DNA of 64,000 nucleotides from CAYPNF01 sp964411985 (GCA_964411985.1 CAYPNF010000006.1:124001-188000), one strand, 5' to 3'. Counted from the first letter of the stretch, positions 7,364 through 17,325 are shown. The notes: a model not told the origin generated them from the letters alone. Numbers and translations are program-made.

Positions 7364-9046
7364 ATGAACTGGGGACGCTGGGGCTTGGCTTTCGTGCTGT
7401 TGCTGTTCTTTGGCGTCTTTCTGATCTACCCCGTGGGCTGGATGTTGTCTCAGGCGTTCATTTCCGGCGGGCAGATTACCCTGCGCCACTTCGGTATGAT
7501 GCTACGGAGTCCGCTGGAAATGGAGGCCCTTCGGAACAGTCTCTGCGTGGCGACCAGTTGCACCCTTTTGGCCACGGTACTCGCGCTTCCAGTGGCTCAC
7601 ATCATGACGCGCATGCGGCTACCGCTGCACAGCGTCCTTGGGGCGGCGCTTCTTCTACCCATGGTGTTACCTCCGTTCGTGGGAGCCATCGGTTTTAAGC
7701 AGCTGTTCGCAAAATTCGGTACGCTGAACCTGTTGCTCATGGATCTGGGTTTGCTTTCGGCCCATGATCCAGTGGATTGGCTGGGTGGAGGGGGGCTTGG
7801 CGGGATTGTTTGTCTGCAAGCCCTGAGCCTCTACCCAGTGATGTATCTGAATCTGAGTGCGGCGATGTCGAACATCGATCCTGTGCTGGTCGAGGCGGCT
7901 CAGGGTATGGGAGCCTCGGGCTGGCGTGTTTTTCGGACCATCACCTTTCCTTTGATCCTTCCTGGCTGGTTTGCGGGAGGCGCCGTGGTTTTCATCTGGT
8001 CCTTTACCGATCTGGGGATTCCGCTTGTGTTCGGGTATTCTCGGGTGGTTCCGGTCCGGATCTACGACTCGATCACGGAATTGAACACAAATCCACTGGG
8101 ATATGCGATGGTGGTCTTGGTCTTGTCGGTGACGGTGCTTTTGTTCATGGCTGTGCGGCGTTTGGTGGGGCAGACTCGATACGAGATGATGTCCCGAGGG
8201 CATGTAGGAGGCTCCGCCCCGGTTTCAGGGAAAAGGCGCATTTTTGCCTTCGCCTCCGTGGTCTTGTTGCTCTTGATCAGTATCCTGCCTCATTTTGCAG
8301 TCTTGGTTCATTCCTTTGCGGATCAGTGGTTTCTCAGCCCCCTGCCTCAGGGTTACACCTTGGATAACTACGCCGAAGTGTTCGGGAACTCCCAGACTGC
8401 CGCAGGCATCAGGAACAGCCTTTTCTATTCGAGCCTCAGTGCGGGACTGGACCTAGTGTTGGGCACCACCATCGCCTGGCTCCTCACGCGGGGACGATTC
8501 CGGTATGTCGGCCTTCTCGACGCGCTTTCGATGATCCCGCTGGCGGTTCCGGGGCTGGTTCTTGCGTTCGGGTACGTGGCGGGTTTTGATTTCAACGTCA
8601 GCTGGTTGAATCCCCGCACGAACCCGACGTTTCTGCTCGTGGTGGGTTACAGCATTCGTCGTCTCCCCTACATCGTCAGGTCTGCGTACGCGGGGTTCCA
8701 GCAGACCAGTATTGCCCTGGAGGAAGCCTCCGCGAACCTGGGAGCTTCTCCGCTCCGCACCTTTAGAAAGATCACCCTTCCCCTGGTGGCTGCCAACCTG
8801 GTGGGGGGCACTATCCTCACCTTCGCCTTTGCCATGCTGGAGGTCAGCGACAGTCTGATTCTTGCCATGAGGGAACAGTATTTTCCCATAACCAAGACGA
8901 TCTACCAACTGGTGGGGCGAATCGAACCCAACGCCAACAGTATCGCTTGCGCGTTGGGGGTGGTAGGGATGGTGATCCTGGGGGTCAGCCTGCTGATCGC
9001 CAGCCGCATGCTTGGAAAGCGGCTTGGAAAGCTGTTTCGAGCATGA
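7364..9046 (+). CDS. Fused two-domain ABC transporter permease, iron(III)/FbpB-like
   Basis: At 560 residues the protein holds two tandem binding-protein-dependent permease domains, each of about six membrane segments. The first carries an EAA loop near residues 170-195 (VEAAQGMGASGWRVF); the second has EEASANLGASPLRTF near residues 445-465. This duplication is typical of ferric-iron (FbpB/SfuB) and some thiamine or phosphonate permeases. No ATPase or substrate-binding protein gene is adjacent, so partners must be encoded elsewhere. It is divergent from the receiver-like gene and convergent with the phospholipase D gene, with 12 bases between stops. The substrate is not determinable here. Confidence 0.85.
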   Translation: MNWGRWGLAFVLLLFFGVFLIYPVGWMLSQAFISGGQITLRHFGMMLRSPLEMEALRNSLCVATSCTLLATVLALPVAHIMTRMRLPLHSVLGAALLLPMVLPPFVGAIGFKQLFAKFGTLNLLLMDLGLLSAHDPVDWLGGGGLGGIVCLQALSLYPVMYLNLSAAMSNIDPVLVEAAQGMGASGWRVFRTITFPLILPGWFAGGAVVFIWSFTDLGIPLVFGYSRVVPVRIYDSITELNTNPLGYAMVVLVLSVTVLLFMAVRRLVGQTRYEMMSRGHVGGSAPVSGKRRIFAFASVVLLLLISILPHFAVLVHSFADQWFLSPLPQGYTLDNYAEVFGNSQTAAGIRNSLFYSSLSAGLDLVLGTTIAWLLTRGRFRYVGLLDALSMIPLAVPGLVLAFGYVAGFDFNVSWLNPRTNPTFLLVVGYSIRRLPYIVRSAYAGFQQTSIALEEASANLGASPLRTFRKITLPLVAANLVGGTILTFAFAMLEVSDSLILAMREQYFPITKTIYQLVGRIEPNANSIACALGVVGMVILGVSLLIASRMLGKRLGKLFRA

Positions 9047-9058
9047 GGGGACGGGGGA

Positions 9059-10249
9059 TTAAGCAGGGCGCGCCGGACTGATGGGGCTGGGGAGTTTGCG
9101 TTGGATACGATTCGGCAGCATCCGACGGTTCCATTGGCTGAGTTGCCAGCGCATGATCCAAGGATCGAGGCGCCCGAGCACAAACCCGGCCCAGCGCTCC
9201 TTCAGCCGAGTGAAGAGGTCGCGCGTGCCGGCCCAAGCCTCCAGGGAAACGCGTTGCGAGTGAGCCAGGTGATCCTCGAAACAGCTATTCGCTTCTTGAA
9301 CTGCCTCGGTGCAAGTAATGCGGACCATCAACTCGTAATTGATGTTCAGGCTTCGCGCGTCAATATTGGACGATCCCACATAGCAGGCGTCGTCGACGAT
9401 GACCAACTTCGTGTGAAGGATTTGGGGCTGGTATTCAAAAATCTGTACCCCCGCCCTCATGAGCGGGTAGTAGAACGCGCGGCTGGCGAGTTGAGCGAGG
9501 GCAACGTCCGTTTTACCCGGCAGGATCAACTGAACGTTTCCTCCACGCCTTGCGACTCTCTGTATGGCGCGACGAAACCGGCCGGTGGGCAGGAAGTAGG
9601 CGGAGGCAATGCGAAGGTGGAGCGAGTGGGAAAGGTCGTGCAGCAGTGCGCGCTTGAAACCATCGCGTCCTCTGCCGGGGCCGCTCAAGAGCAGTTGGGC
9701 AAGCTCTTCAAGTACGGTTTGACGTGAAGTCGAACGCCGCAGGCGTGTTAGCCAGGGATGCTGAAAATCCGCTCTGGCAAACATGGCGTCGAAAGACTGC
9801 GCTAAGTCGTGAGCCAGCGGACCCAGAATCCGGATTCCCAAGTCCCGCCATCCGCTCGTCAGGCCATCCCCCTCATACTCGGGGCCGATGTTGTAGCCCC
9901 CGACAAAGGCGGTCTGGTCGTCGGTGACCAGCAGTTTGCGGTGATCACGGAACGTCAGGCGCCTGAGTCGCAGCGGGTTAAACCATCGGAATTTGCCGCC
10001 CACGCGTGTCAGTGGATCCCAGAAGGAGTGGGGCAGTTCGTGCGAACCAAGTGCGTCCAAGAGCACCTGGACGCGCACTCCGCGTGCGGAGGCAGCGCAG
10101 AGAGCATCCCGAAATCTGCGAGCCAGATCGCTATCCCGGAAGATGTAAGTCTCCAGGCGCACGGATTCCCTCGCGTGGGCAAGCGCCTCCAGCATGAGAC
10201 AGAACGCCTCAGTTCCGGTCCGGATCCAATGGAAACTATTGGAAACCAT
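9059..10249 (-). CDS. Phospholipase D-family protein, cardiolipin synthase-like
   Basis: Two HKD motifs are present: HRKLLVTDDQTAFVGGYN near residues 103-120 and HTKLVIVDDACYVGSSN near residues 273-289, each with the downstream Gly/Ser-Asn. This is the bacterial cardiolipin synthase (ClsA/B) type, which transfers phosphatidyl groups at the inner membrane. The 396-residue form has no N-terminal membrane helices, so it resembles soluble ClsB-like members more than ClsA. The C-terminus is basic and could associate with membranes. The ATG at 10249 is the first in frame. Confidence 0.85.
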   Translation of the reverse strand: MVSNSFHWIRTGTEAFCLMLEALAHARESVRLETYIFRDSDLARRFRDALCAASARGVRVQVLLDALGSHELPHSFWDPLTRVGGKFRWFNPLRLRRLTFRDHRKLLVTDDQTAFVGGYNIGPEYEGDGLTSGWRDLGIRILGPLAHDLAQSFDAMFARADFQHPWLTRLRRSTSRQTVLEELAQLLLSGPGRGRDGFKRALLHDLSHSLHLRIASAYFLPTGRFRRAIQRVARRGGNVQLILPGKTDVALAQLASRAFYYPLMRAGVQIFEYQPQILHTKLVIVDDACYVGSSNIDARSLNINYELMVRITCTEAVQEANSCFEDHLAHSQRVSLEAWAGTRDLFTRLKERWAGFVLGRLDPWIMRWQLSQWNRRMLPNRIQRKLPSPISPARPA

Positions 10250-10402
10250 AGCGTTGGGATACTGAACCTATCAAAGCCATTATCTCCCATTTCAAGCCTC
10301 CCCTCAAGGCGATTTTGCAAAAGACCTTGCGGTCTGGTCATTTCAAAGCAATTTTGGGGCTCGTTATTGATGGGCGGTAGCGCAAATTGAACGTGGCGAT
10401 CC

Positions 10403-12637
10403 ATGGCCAACTTACCTTTTACCATGCAGGATTCTCATTTTGACCACTGCTTCGTCCGGGTCTTCCGGCAAATCAAGCTGCTCGTGACGCTTTGTGGGCT
10501 GGCACTACTGGCCGTTGCGGCCCAGTCAGCCTCGGTGGAGGCGAGCCTGGTGAGCGCTCGATCCGCCGTGGTGCCGGGTGAGAGTTTCTGGGTGGGGGTT
10601 CAGCTCAAGATGAAGGATGGGTGGCACGTCTATTGGCGGAACCCCGGTGAATCGGGTTATGCGACGAGCGTCGAATGGGATTTGCCCAAGGGGGTTAAGG
10701 TGGGCCCGTTGCTATGGCCCATCCCTGCCAAGTATGTCGACAGCGGAATCACCACGTTCATCTATGAGAAAGAAGTGATCCTTCCTTGCCTGATCGAACT
10801 CGACAAGGGGCTGGCCGAAGGACCCGTTACGCTGAAAGGGAAAGTGGCGTGGCTCGAGTGTAAGGACTCTTGTCTGCCCGGTTCGGCCAACGTTGAGTTA
10901 GGAATCACCGTCGGAAAGGCAGCTGCGCCCGCGCCTGGTGAGGCACTGATCGAGAAATGGCAGACTCAGCTTCCCAAAGCCGGAGGTTTGGTCGAGAATG
11001 TAACGGTGGTCCTTGAGCCCGGTGCCAAGCCCGAGGTGAAGAGGCTTTCGATTTCGGGTGTGGCACTTGGGACTTTTGTAGCGTCGGACTTCCTGCCGTT
11101 CGCTCAGGACGCCTACCAAGTCCTTGTTCCAGTCGTGACTCCGCCGGCTGTCAAAGGGAGGTTTCAGTTGGCCAAAGAGTTGACGAAGTCCGGAGCCTCC
11201 TGGCCTGCAACGATCGAAGGGATTCTGGTGCAGGAGAGCGCTGAAGGCAAATACGTGGCGGCCCAGGAGGTGGTCTTGCGAATCGCCACCGCACCTGCGC
11301 CATCGGCGGCTCCTGCAGTGGGTGGCGCGGGCCAGTCCAGGGCGGCGAAGCCCGGGATAGGATCCATTTGGTGGATGGCGATGCTGGCCTTTCTTGGTGG
11401 TTTGATTCTGAATGTGATGCCCTGTGTGCTCCCCGTGATCGCGCTGAAAATACTTGGCTTCGTGCACCAGAGCAAAGAGGCTCCTGAACGGGTACGAAAG
11501 CTGGGCCTTCTGTACGCAGTTGGGGTTTGGGCATCCTTCATGGTGTTGGCAGGGATGGTAATCCTCGTGCGCGAAGGTGGGGGGAGCGCCAGTTGGGGGA
11601 TGCAGATGCAGAATCCGGTCTTTCGGCTCGCCCTCCTGTGCATTGTTCTGCTCGTGACCCTGAACCTCTTCGGCGTTTTCGAAGTATCGCTTAGCGGACG
11701 GGCCGTGGGCGCCGCGGCGGGGTTAGCCAGCCGGGAGGGGGGAGTTGGAGCCTTCTTCAATGGGGTTTTGGCAACCGCACTCGCAACTCCCTGCACAGCT
11801 CCCTTTCTCACCGTGGCGCTTGGTTTTGCCTTCACCCAGCCTTCCTGGGTCATTGCTCTCGTGTTTACGGCGACCGCCCTGGGTCTGGCGGCTCCTTACG
11901 TAGCGCTGAGTTATCGTCCGCAGTGGTTACGGTTTCTGCCTAGGCCGGGACCCTGGATGCAAAGATTCAAGGTCGGTATGGGATTCCCGATGCTGGCTAC
12001 CTCTGTTTGGCTTTACGACCTTTGTGGCGGGTCGTTTGGGGAAGGTGGCGGGTTGTGGCTTGGCCTGTTTCTGGTGGTGCTGGCCGTTGTGGCTTGGGTT
12101 TGGGGGCAGTTTGTACAGGGGGCTGAAGGGCGCCAAGCTAGGTTGGGGGCGCTGACTGCTGTGGTTCTGCTTGCCGCAGGCTATGGGTACTTCCTGGAAA
12201 ACCAACTCGACTGGCGTCACCCGGCCCCGCCGAGTCGCTCCTCTGGGGAACATCAGGACACGCCGGATGGGATCCGCTGGGGCGATTGGAGTCCGGAGGC
12301 GGTGGAAGCGGCCCGTGCTTCGAAGCGCCCTGTGCTCGTCGACTTCACCGCGAAATGGTGCTTGACGTGCAAGGCGAACAAGAAGCTGGCGATCGATATC
12401 CCGCAAGTCCGGGAAAAACTCAAAGCGATCCACGCAGTGGCCCTGCGGGCGGACAATACGGATCCCAGCCCCCAGATCACGAAAGAACTGAAACGCTTTG
12501 GGCGCGCGGGAGTGCCGTTGGTCGTCGTCTTTCCTGCCGATCCGAGCCGGGAGCCCATCGTTCTGCCAACGCTCTTGAGCCCGGGCCTGGTATTGGAGGC
12601 GCTGGACAAGGCCTCGCAGCCAGGGGGCGGATCCTGA
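10403..12637 (+). CDS. DsbD/ScsB-type thiol:disulfide interchange protein
   Basis: This inner-membrane protein should carry reducing power from cytoplasmic thioredoxin to the periplasm. After a signal-like segment, residues about 45-300 form a DsbD-type N-terminal domain with the Cys pair ECKDSC. A membrane domain of about eight helices follows, with MPCVLPVI and TPCTAPF holding the two intramembrane cysteines. The C-terminal thioredoxin-like domain has WCLTCK. The extended N-terminal domain resembles ScsB, linked to copper tolerance, more than E. coli DsbD. The start may be the Met at residue 8 (10424). No scs or copper genes are adjacent. Confidence 0.9.
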   Translation: MANLPFTMQDSHFDHCFVRVFRQIKLLVTLCGLALLAVAAQSASVEASLVSARSAVVPGESFWVGVQLKMKDGWHVYWRNPGESGYATSVEWDLPKGVKVGPLLWPIPAKYVDSGITTFIYEKEVILPCLIELDKGLAEGPVTLKGKVAWLECKDSCLPGSANVELGITVGKAAAPAPGEALIEKWQTQLPKAGGLVENVTVVLEPGAKPEVKRLSISGVALGTFVASDFLPFAQDAYQVLVPVVTPPAVKGRFQLAKELTKSGASWPATIEGILVQESAEGKYVAAQEVVLRIATAPAPSAAPAVGGAGQSRAAKPGIGSIWWMAMLAFLGGLILNVMPCVLPVIALKILGFVHQSKEAPERVRKLGLLYAVGVWASFMVLAGMVILVREGGGSASWGMQMQNPVFRLALLCIVLLVTLNLFGVFEVSLSGRAVGAAAGLASREGGVGAFFNGVLATALATPCTAPFLTVALGFAFTQPSWVIALVFTATALGLAAPYVALSYRPQWLRFLPRPGPWMQRFKVGMGFPMLATSVWLYDLCGGSFGEGGGLWLGLFLVVLAVVAWVWGQFVQGAEGRQARLGALTAVVLLAAGYGYFLENQLDWRHPAPPSRSSGEHQDTPDGIRWGDWSPEAVEAARASKRPVLVDFTAKWCLTCKANKKLAIDIPQVREKLKAIHAVALRADNTDPSPQITKELKRFGRAGVPLVVVFPADPSREPIVLPTLLSPGLVLEALDKASQPGGGS

Positions 12638-12690
12638 GGATAGAAATGTGTTTGGTGGAAGTTGTTGCGAGGCACTGGTAGTCTTTGGCC

Positions 12691-13500
12691 GTGCGAATAC
12701 TCTTCATCGGTGACATTGTGGGCGAGCCTGGTCGAAGGGCGGTGAGACTGCTTGTTCCTGGGATACGCCAGCGGGATGCGATCGACTTGGTGATCGCTAA
12801 TGGCGAGAACTCGGCTGGGGGTTCGGGGATTACTGCCAAGATAGCTGGGGAACTTTATGGCATGGGAGTGGATGTGATCACCACCGGGGACCATGTCTGG
12901 GATCAGAAGGAGGTTAACGAGTTGCTGCGGACCGACCGTCGGATCATTCGTCCTCTCAATTATCCCTACGGCGTAGTGGGCAAGGGCAGCACAATTTGGC
13001 AGAGTACCTCCGGCGTCAAGGTGGGGGTGTTGAATGTGCAGGGCAGAGTGTTCATGCCTGATTTGGAGAACCCCTTCCTCTGCATGGAAAGCGAAGTGGA
13101 TCGTCTGCGCTTGGAGACGCCGATCCTTTTCGTGGACATTCATGCTGAGGCCACGTCTGAGAAGATCGCCATGGGACGGATGTTGGATGGAAAAGTAAGC
13201 GCGGTGGTGGGGACACACACCCATGTCCAGACGGCCGACGAACAGATCTTTCCGGGAGGCACGGCCTACCTCAGCGATGCGGGCTTTACGGGTCCTCATG
13301 AGAGCGTCATTGGGAGAAAGATCGAACCGGTGATTCGGAGGTTTCTGCACAACACTCCACAACGCTTCGAGGTGGCCTCAGGACGGATCCTCCTCCAAGG
13401 TGTCCGGGTGGATGTGGACGAGAAAACCGGCAAAGCCACTGGGATCGCGAGGGTGTCGGAGGCTCTCCCGGAGGAGCAGTCTTCAGCACCCAAGACCTAG
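12691..13500 (+). CDS. YmdB-like metallophosphoesterase (TIGR00282)
   Basis: The protein begins VRILFIGDIVGEPGR and has NGENSAGG, TTGDHVWDQKE, DIHAEATSEK and GTHTHVQTADE, the metal-ligand blocks of the YmdB family. These enzymes hydrolyse 2',3'-cyclic nucleotides and affect biofilm or motility decisions in Bacillus. Length (269 residues) is standard. I chose the GTG at 12691 because family members start at this residue; a TTG at 12685 is also in frame. xseA starts 22 bases after the stop, so the two genes are likely co-transcribed. Confidence 0.9.
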   Translation: MRILFIGDIVGEPGRRAVRLLVPGIRQRDAIDLVIANGENSAGGSGITAKIAGELYGMGVDVITTGDHVWDQKEVNELLRTDRRIIRPLNYPYGVVGKGSTIWQSTSGVKVGVLNVQGRVFMPDLENPFLCMESEVDRLRLETPILFVDIHAEATSEKIAMGRMLDGKVSAVVGTHTHVQTADEQIFPGGTAYLSDAGFTGPHESVIGRKIEPVIRRFLHNTPQRFEVASGRILLQGVRVDVDEKTGKATGIARVSEALPEEQSSAPKT

Positions 13501-13522
13501 AACGCAGCCATCCAGCTTGTTT

Positions 13523-14947
13523 ATGCCTCGGAACGTGCAAAACCAATGGGATTTTGGGGAGTTATTTGGCCCCAAGCAGACGCGGCGCGTGTTTACCGTT
13601 GCCGAATTCACCAGTCGCGTGCGCGCCCTGCTGGAGAATCAAATGGGCTTTGTATGGGTCTCTGGCGAGATCAGCAACCTGCGCCTGCAGTCTTCTGGCC
13701 ACATGTACTTCACCTTGAAGGACGCAACGACTCAGGTGCAGTGCGTCCTTTTTCGAAACGAGAATGTGCCGGTTCGGAGCGCTCTTGCGGACGGCGTCAA
13801 GGCAGTCTTGCGCGGGGCGGTCACTGTGTATGAACCGCGCGGTCAATACCAGCTCCGGGTTACCGAGGTGGAGTTACAGGGAGTGGGTGCTCTGCAGTTG
13901 GCGTTCGAACGTCTGAAGCAAAAGCTCAACGCGGAGGGTCTCTTTGCCACCGCACGAAAGCGCCCGATCCCACGGTTCGCTGAGCAGATCGGCCTGGTGA
14001 CATCGCCCACGGGCGCGGCGCTTCAGGACATTCTGTCGGTCGTGGAACGAAGGAACCCGTCGCTTTCCTTGGTGCTGGCTCCCTGCCGTGTGCAGGGTGA
14101 AGGTGCAGCTGGCGAAATCGTGGAAGCGATCGACACGCTCAACCAGTGGTCTGCTGCGGAAAAGAGAGACGGGCGCGGAGGACTGGATGCGATTCTCCTG
14201 ACCCGGGGTGGGGGAAGCCTTGAGGACTTGTGGAGTTTCAACGAGGAACTCGTTGCCAGAGCCATTGTTGCCTCGGCTATTCCTGTGGTCTCAGGAGTCG
14301 GTCACGAAATTGACTTTACGATCAGTGACTTCGCAGCTGACCTCCGAGCGCCCACTCCGAGCGCGGCGGCGGAAATTCTGACCCAAGGGTTCTTTGAGAG
14401 CCGTCAGCGGCTGCCGGAACTTGCCCATTTGCTGACTCGCCGAGTGGAAGAGATGGTGGAATCTTCACAGTCGAGTCTCGACGGCCTTGCCCAAAGGCTG
14501 CGGCGAGTGGAGCCAGGAAGAAGGCTCCGGGATCAGGCACAGCACTTGGACGAGATGGCGATTACACTGGATCGGTGTGTCCGAGACTGCCTGGAGCGAT
14601 CCTCCTCGCGGCTGCAGAACCTGGCCACGCGGTGGAGGTTGATTCGACCGGAACGCAGGCTTTCTCAAGCTGAGCAGGCTCTGGCTGCGGATGGGGCCAG
14701 GTTGAAACGGCTTTGGGAGACGCGGATGGATCGTTTGACGAAGGAAGTAGAAAGTGCCCGGCAGCGGTTGCGTCTGCTCAATCCTAGATCAGTCTTGGAA
14801 CGGGGGTTCAGTATCACCACAAACCTGGAAAGTGGCTCGATCCTAAGGTCTGGCGAGGGTTTGGCGCCTGGCAGCTTACTCAAGACGGTCCTGGCGAACG
14901 GGGAGATCGTGAGTGAAGTCGTATCGGGTTCGCCAAGAGGTTCTTGA
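13523..14947 (+). CDS. xseA: Exodeoxyribonuclease VII large subunit
   Basis: The N-terminal OB-fold carries WVSGEISNLRLQSSGHMYFT and a later KAVLRG block. The core has RPIPRFAEQIGLVTSPTGAA, LTRGGGSLEDLWSFNEE and VVSGVGHEIDFTISDFAADL, signatures of the single-strand-degrading exonuclease VII large subunit. A coiled-coil region with repeated heptad-like segments follows, then NPRSVLERGFSI near the C-terminus. Length of 474 residues is normal. The ATG at 13523 is chosen because upstream codons lie inside the ymdB-like gene. The small-subunit gene xseB is not nearby. Confidence 0.95.
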   Translation: MPRNVQNQWDFGELFGPKQTRRVFTVAEFTSRVRALLENQMGFVWVSGEISNLRLQSSGHMYFTLKDATTQVQCVLFRNENVPVRSALADGVKAVLRGAVTVYEPRGQYQLRVTEVELQGVGALQLAFERLKQKLNAEGLFATARKRPIPRFAEQIGLVTSPTGAALQDILSVVERRNPSLSLVLAPCRVQGEGAAGEIVEAIDTLNQWSAAEKRDGRGGLDAILLTRGGGSLEDLWSFNEELVARAIVASAIPVVSGVGHEIDFTISDFAADLRAPTPSAAAEILTQGFFESRQRLPELAHLLTRRVEEMVESSQSSLDGLAQRLRRVEPGRRLRDQAQHLDEMAITLDRCVRDCLERSSSRLQNLATRWRLIRPERRLSQAEQALAADGARLKRLWETRMDRLTKEVESARQRLRLLNPRSVLERGFSITTNLESGSILRSGEGLAPGSLLKTVLANGEIVSEVVSGSPRGS

Positions 14948-14985
14948 TTTCCTGGGTACTTGGGCGGATAGTCCACGAAAACGTG

Positions 14986-15858
14986 ATGAAGGGAATTATT
15001 CTTGCTGGTGGCGCTGGTTCCAGGTTGTACCCGCTGACTCTGGTGGCGAGTAAGCAACTCCAGCCGGTTTTTGACAAACCGATGGTCTACTATCCTTTGA
15101 CCACGCTGATCGAGAGCGGCATTCGGGAGATTTGTTTGATCAGCACCCCACAGGACCTTCCCAGGTTTTGGCAACTCTTCCGCGATTGCAGTTCCTGGGG
15201 AATCAAAGTGGAGTACCGCGAACAGGCGCGTCCTGCGGGAATCGCCCAGGCTTTCCTCATCGCGGAGTCGTTTATTGGGTCTGATCCAGTCACCCTGATC
15301 CTGGGGGACAACATTTTTTACGGGGGTGACGTCTTTTCCAAAGCTTTTGCCGAGTTTCAGGGTGGCGCCGCCATCTTCGGATACCATGTCCAGGATCCAG
15401 AACGATACGGCGTGGTGGAATTCGACGAAAACGGGCGAGCGCTTTCGATCGAGGAGAAACCCAAGCAGCCCAAGAGCAACTACGCAGTCCCTGGACTGTA
15501 CATCTTCGATAACCAGGTCGTGGAAATCACCAAGGCTCTCAAGCCCTCCGCGCGGGGGGAGTTGGAGATTACCGACGTAAACATGGTTTACCTCAAGCAG
15601 AACCAGTTGAAGGTTCATCGCTTGGGTCGCGGGTTCGCCTGGCTGGATGCGGGGACGAGCAGCAGTCTTCACGATGCCTCCGCCTACGTCCAAACGATTG
15701 AAAAACGGCAGGGGATCAAGATCGGTTGTCCAGAGGAAGCCGTTTATCGCCGCGGATTCATCACGCGAGATCAACTGAAGGCCATCGTTGTCGGCATGCC
15801 CAATTGCGAGTATCGGGCCTACCTTCAGGCGCTGGTGGACGAGGATCCCGCGCCCTAA
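14986..15858 (+). CDS. rfbA: Glucose-1-phosphate thymidylyltransferase
   Basis: This is the first enzyme of dTDP-L-rhamnose synthesis, making dTDP-glucose. The N-terminus MKGIILAGGAGSRLYPLT holds the nucleotide-binding loop (Ser in place of the more usual Thr), followed by LQPVFDKPMVYYPL and ILGDNIFYG. GFAWLDAGTSSSLHDAS matches the family C-terminal region. Length is 290 residues, as usual for RmlA. The ATG at 14986 is chosen from the family start. It is the first gene of a four-gene rhamnose set and may be co-transcribed with xseA, whose stop is 38 bases upstream. Confidence 0.96.
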   Translation: MKGIILAGGAGSRLYPLTLVASKQLQPVFDKPMVYYPLTTLIESGIREICLISTPQDLPRFWQLFRDCSSWGIKVEYREQARPAGIAQAFLIAESFIGSDPVTLILGDNIFYGGDVFSKAFAEFQGGAAIFGYHVQDPERYGVVEFDENGRALSIEEKPKQPKSNYAVPGLYIFDNQVVEITKALKPSARGELEITDVNMVYLKQNQLKVHRLGRGFAWLDAGTSSSLHDASAYVQTIEKRQGIKIGCPEEAVYRRGFITRDQLKAIVVGMPNCEYRAYLQALVDEDPAP

Positions 15859-15873
15859 CCCTTACCCCTGCTT

Positions 15874-16422
15874 ATGAACGTCTTGGTATGCGAGCTTCCC
15901 GGATTGCTGATCCTTGAGCCGAGAGTCTTTGGCGACAGCCGGGGTTTTTTCATGGAGAGCTACAACGCCCCTCGCTACAAGGAGCATGGAATTCTGCCGG
16001 ATTTCGTTCAGGATAACCTTTCTTTGTCCCGCCGCGGGATTCTTCGGGGACTGCATTTCCAGAATCCCGCTCCGCAAGGCAAACTGGTCTCCGTGCTGCA
16101 GGGAGAGGTCTGGGATGTGGTCGTTGATCTGCGTCGGAGTTCGCCCACCTTCAAACGCTGGCATGGGGTGAGTCTCTCCGCTGAGAACAAGCGACAGTTC
16201 TATATTCCTCCTGGTTTCGCCCACGGGTTTGTCGTAACGAGTGATACCGCCCTTTTTCATTACAAGTGCACCGAGCTCTATTCGCCCAAGGATGAGACCA
16301 CGCTCCTCTGGAGCGACCCTGAGATCGGGATTCCCTGGCCGGTGGAACATCCCATTCTTTCCGAGAAGGACGCCCGAGGGACCCCCTTCCACTCGCTTCC
16401 CCAAGAGAAAATCTTCCCCTAA
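15874..16422 (+). CDS. rfbC: dTDP-4-dehydrorhamnose 3,5-epimerase
   Basis: The 182-residue cupin-fold epimerase is the third-step enzyme of dTDP-L-rhamnose synthesis. RGLHFQNP contains the catalytic His, VVDLRRSSPTF and PPGFAHGFVV are family blocks, and YKCTELYSPKDE holds the catalytic Tyr region. It starts 15 bases after rfbA and ends 21 bases before rfbD. Confidence 0.95.
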   Translation: MNVLVCELPGLLILEPRVFGDSRGFFMESYNAPRYKEHGILPDFVQDNLSLSRRGILRGLHFQNPAPQGKLVSVLQGEVWDVVVDLRRSSPTFKRWHGVSLSAENKRQFYIPPGFAHGFVVTSDTALFHYKCTELYSPKDETTLLWSDPEIGIPWPVEHPILSEKDARGTPFHSLPQEKIFP

Positions 16423-16443
16423 AACAGACACCATTCCGAAGTC

Positions 16444-17325
16444 ATGTTTTCTACTCCACGGATACTCATCATCGGCCGAGTTGGACAGGTAGGCTACGAA
16501 CTTCGGCGAGCCCTCGCGCCGATGGCGGATATCGTCTCCATAGATTATCCTGAAATCGATCTTTGCCAGGAAGCTGCTTTGCGTGAACGAATTCGCGCCT
16601 GCGCGCCCCAGATCCTGGTGAATGCGGCTGCTTACACGGCAGTAGACCGTGCTGAGACGGAGGAGGAATTGTGCACTCGCATTAATGGACGTGCTCCCGT
16701 CGTGATGGCGGAAGAAGTCAAACGGCTTGGGGCGCTTCTGGTCCATTACTCTACCGACTATGTCTTCGACGGTACGAAGCGGGAGCCCTATCATGAGAAT
16801 GACGTGCCCAATCCTCTTGGTGCATACGGTCGGAGCAAGTTGACGGCGGATCGTGGGATCCAGAAAACCGGATGCGATCATCTCATCTTTAGGCTTTGCT
16901 GGGTCTATGGTGCTCGTGGACAGAACTTCCTGAGGACGATCCGGCGGTTGGCAGGGGAACGACAAGTGCTTAGGGTGGTTTGTGACCAAGTGGGGTGTCC
17001 AACGTGGTCCAGGATGATCGCTGAGACCACCGCGTACGCTCTTCAACATGCCTGGAGCTCTGGTAAGCCAAGCACCTTCAATGGTGTTTATCATCTCGCC
17101 GCGGGTGATAGCACGAGTTGGCACGGCTTTGCAGAGGCTATTGTGGGCTTAATGCCTGATCAGGAAAAAGCGTGCAAGGAAATCCAGGCGATCACCACGC
17201 CCGAATATCCCACTCCCGCAAAGCGGCCTGCCTATTCGGTGCTCGACTGCCAGAAATTGAAGAAGACCTTCGGCCTCCAGCTACCCGGTTGGAAGGAGAG
17301 TCTCGCGCAAGTTTGCGAACTCTGA
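16444..17325 (+). CDS. rfbD: dTDP-4-dehydrorhamnose reductase
   Basis: The final NAD(P)H-dependent step to dTDP-L-rhamnose. IIGRVGQVGYELRRAL is the Rossmann dinucleotide-binding loop, HYSTDYVFDGTKREPY is the family signature, and YGRSKLTADR supplies the YxxxK catalytic pair. The 293-residue length is standard. It lies third in the rfbA-C-D-B order with short spacing on both sides. Confidence 0.95.
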   Translation: MFSTPRILIIGRVGQVGYELRRALAPMADIVSIDYPEIDLCQEAALRERIRACAPQILVNAAAYTAVDRAETEEELCTRINGRAPVVMAEEVKRLGALLVHYSTDYVFDGTKREPYHENDVPNPLGAYGRSKLTADRGIQKTGCDHLIFRLCWVYGARGQNFLRTIRRLAGERQVLRVVCDQVGCPTWSRMIAETTAYALQHAWSSGKPSTFNGVYHLAAGDSTSWHGFAEAIVGLMPDQEKACKEIQAITTPEYPTPAKRPAYSVLDCQKLKKTFGLQLPGWKESLAQVCEL

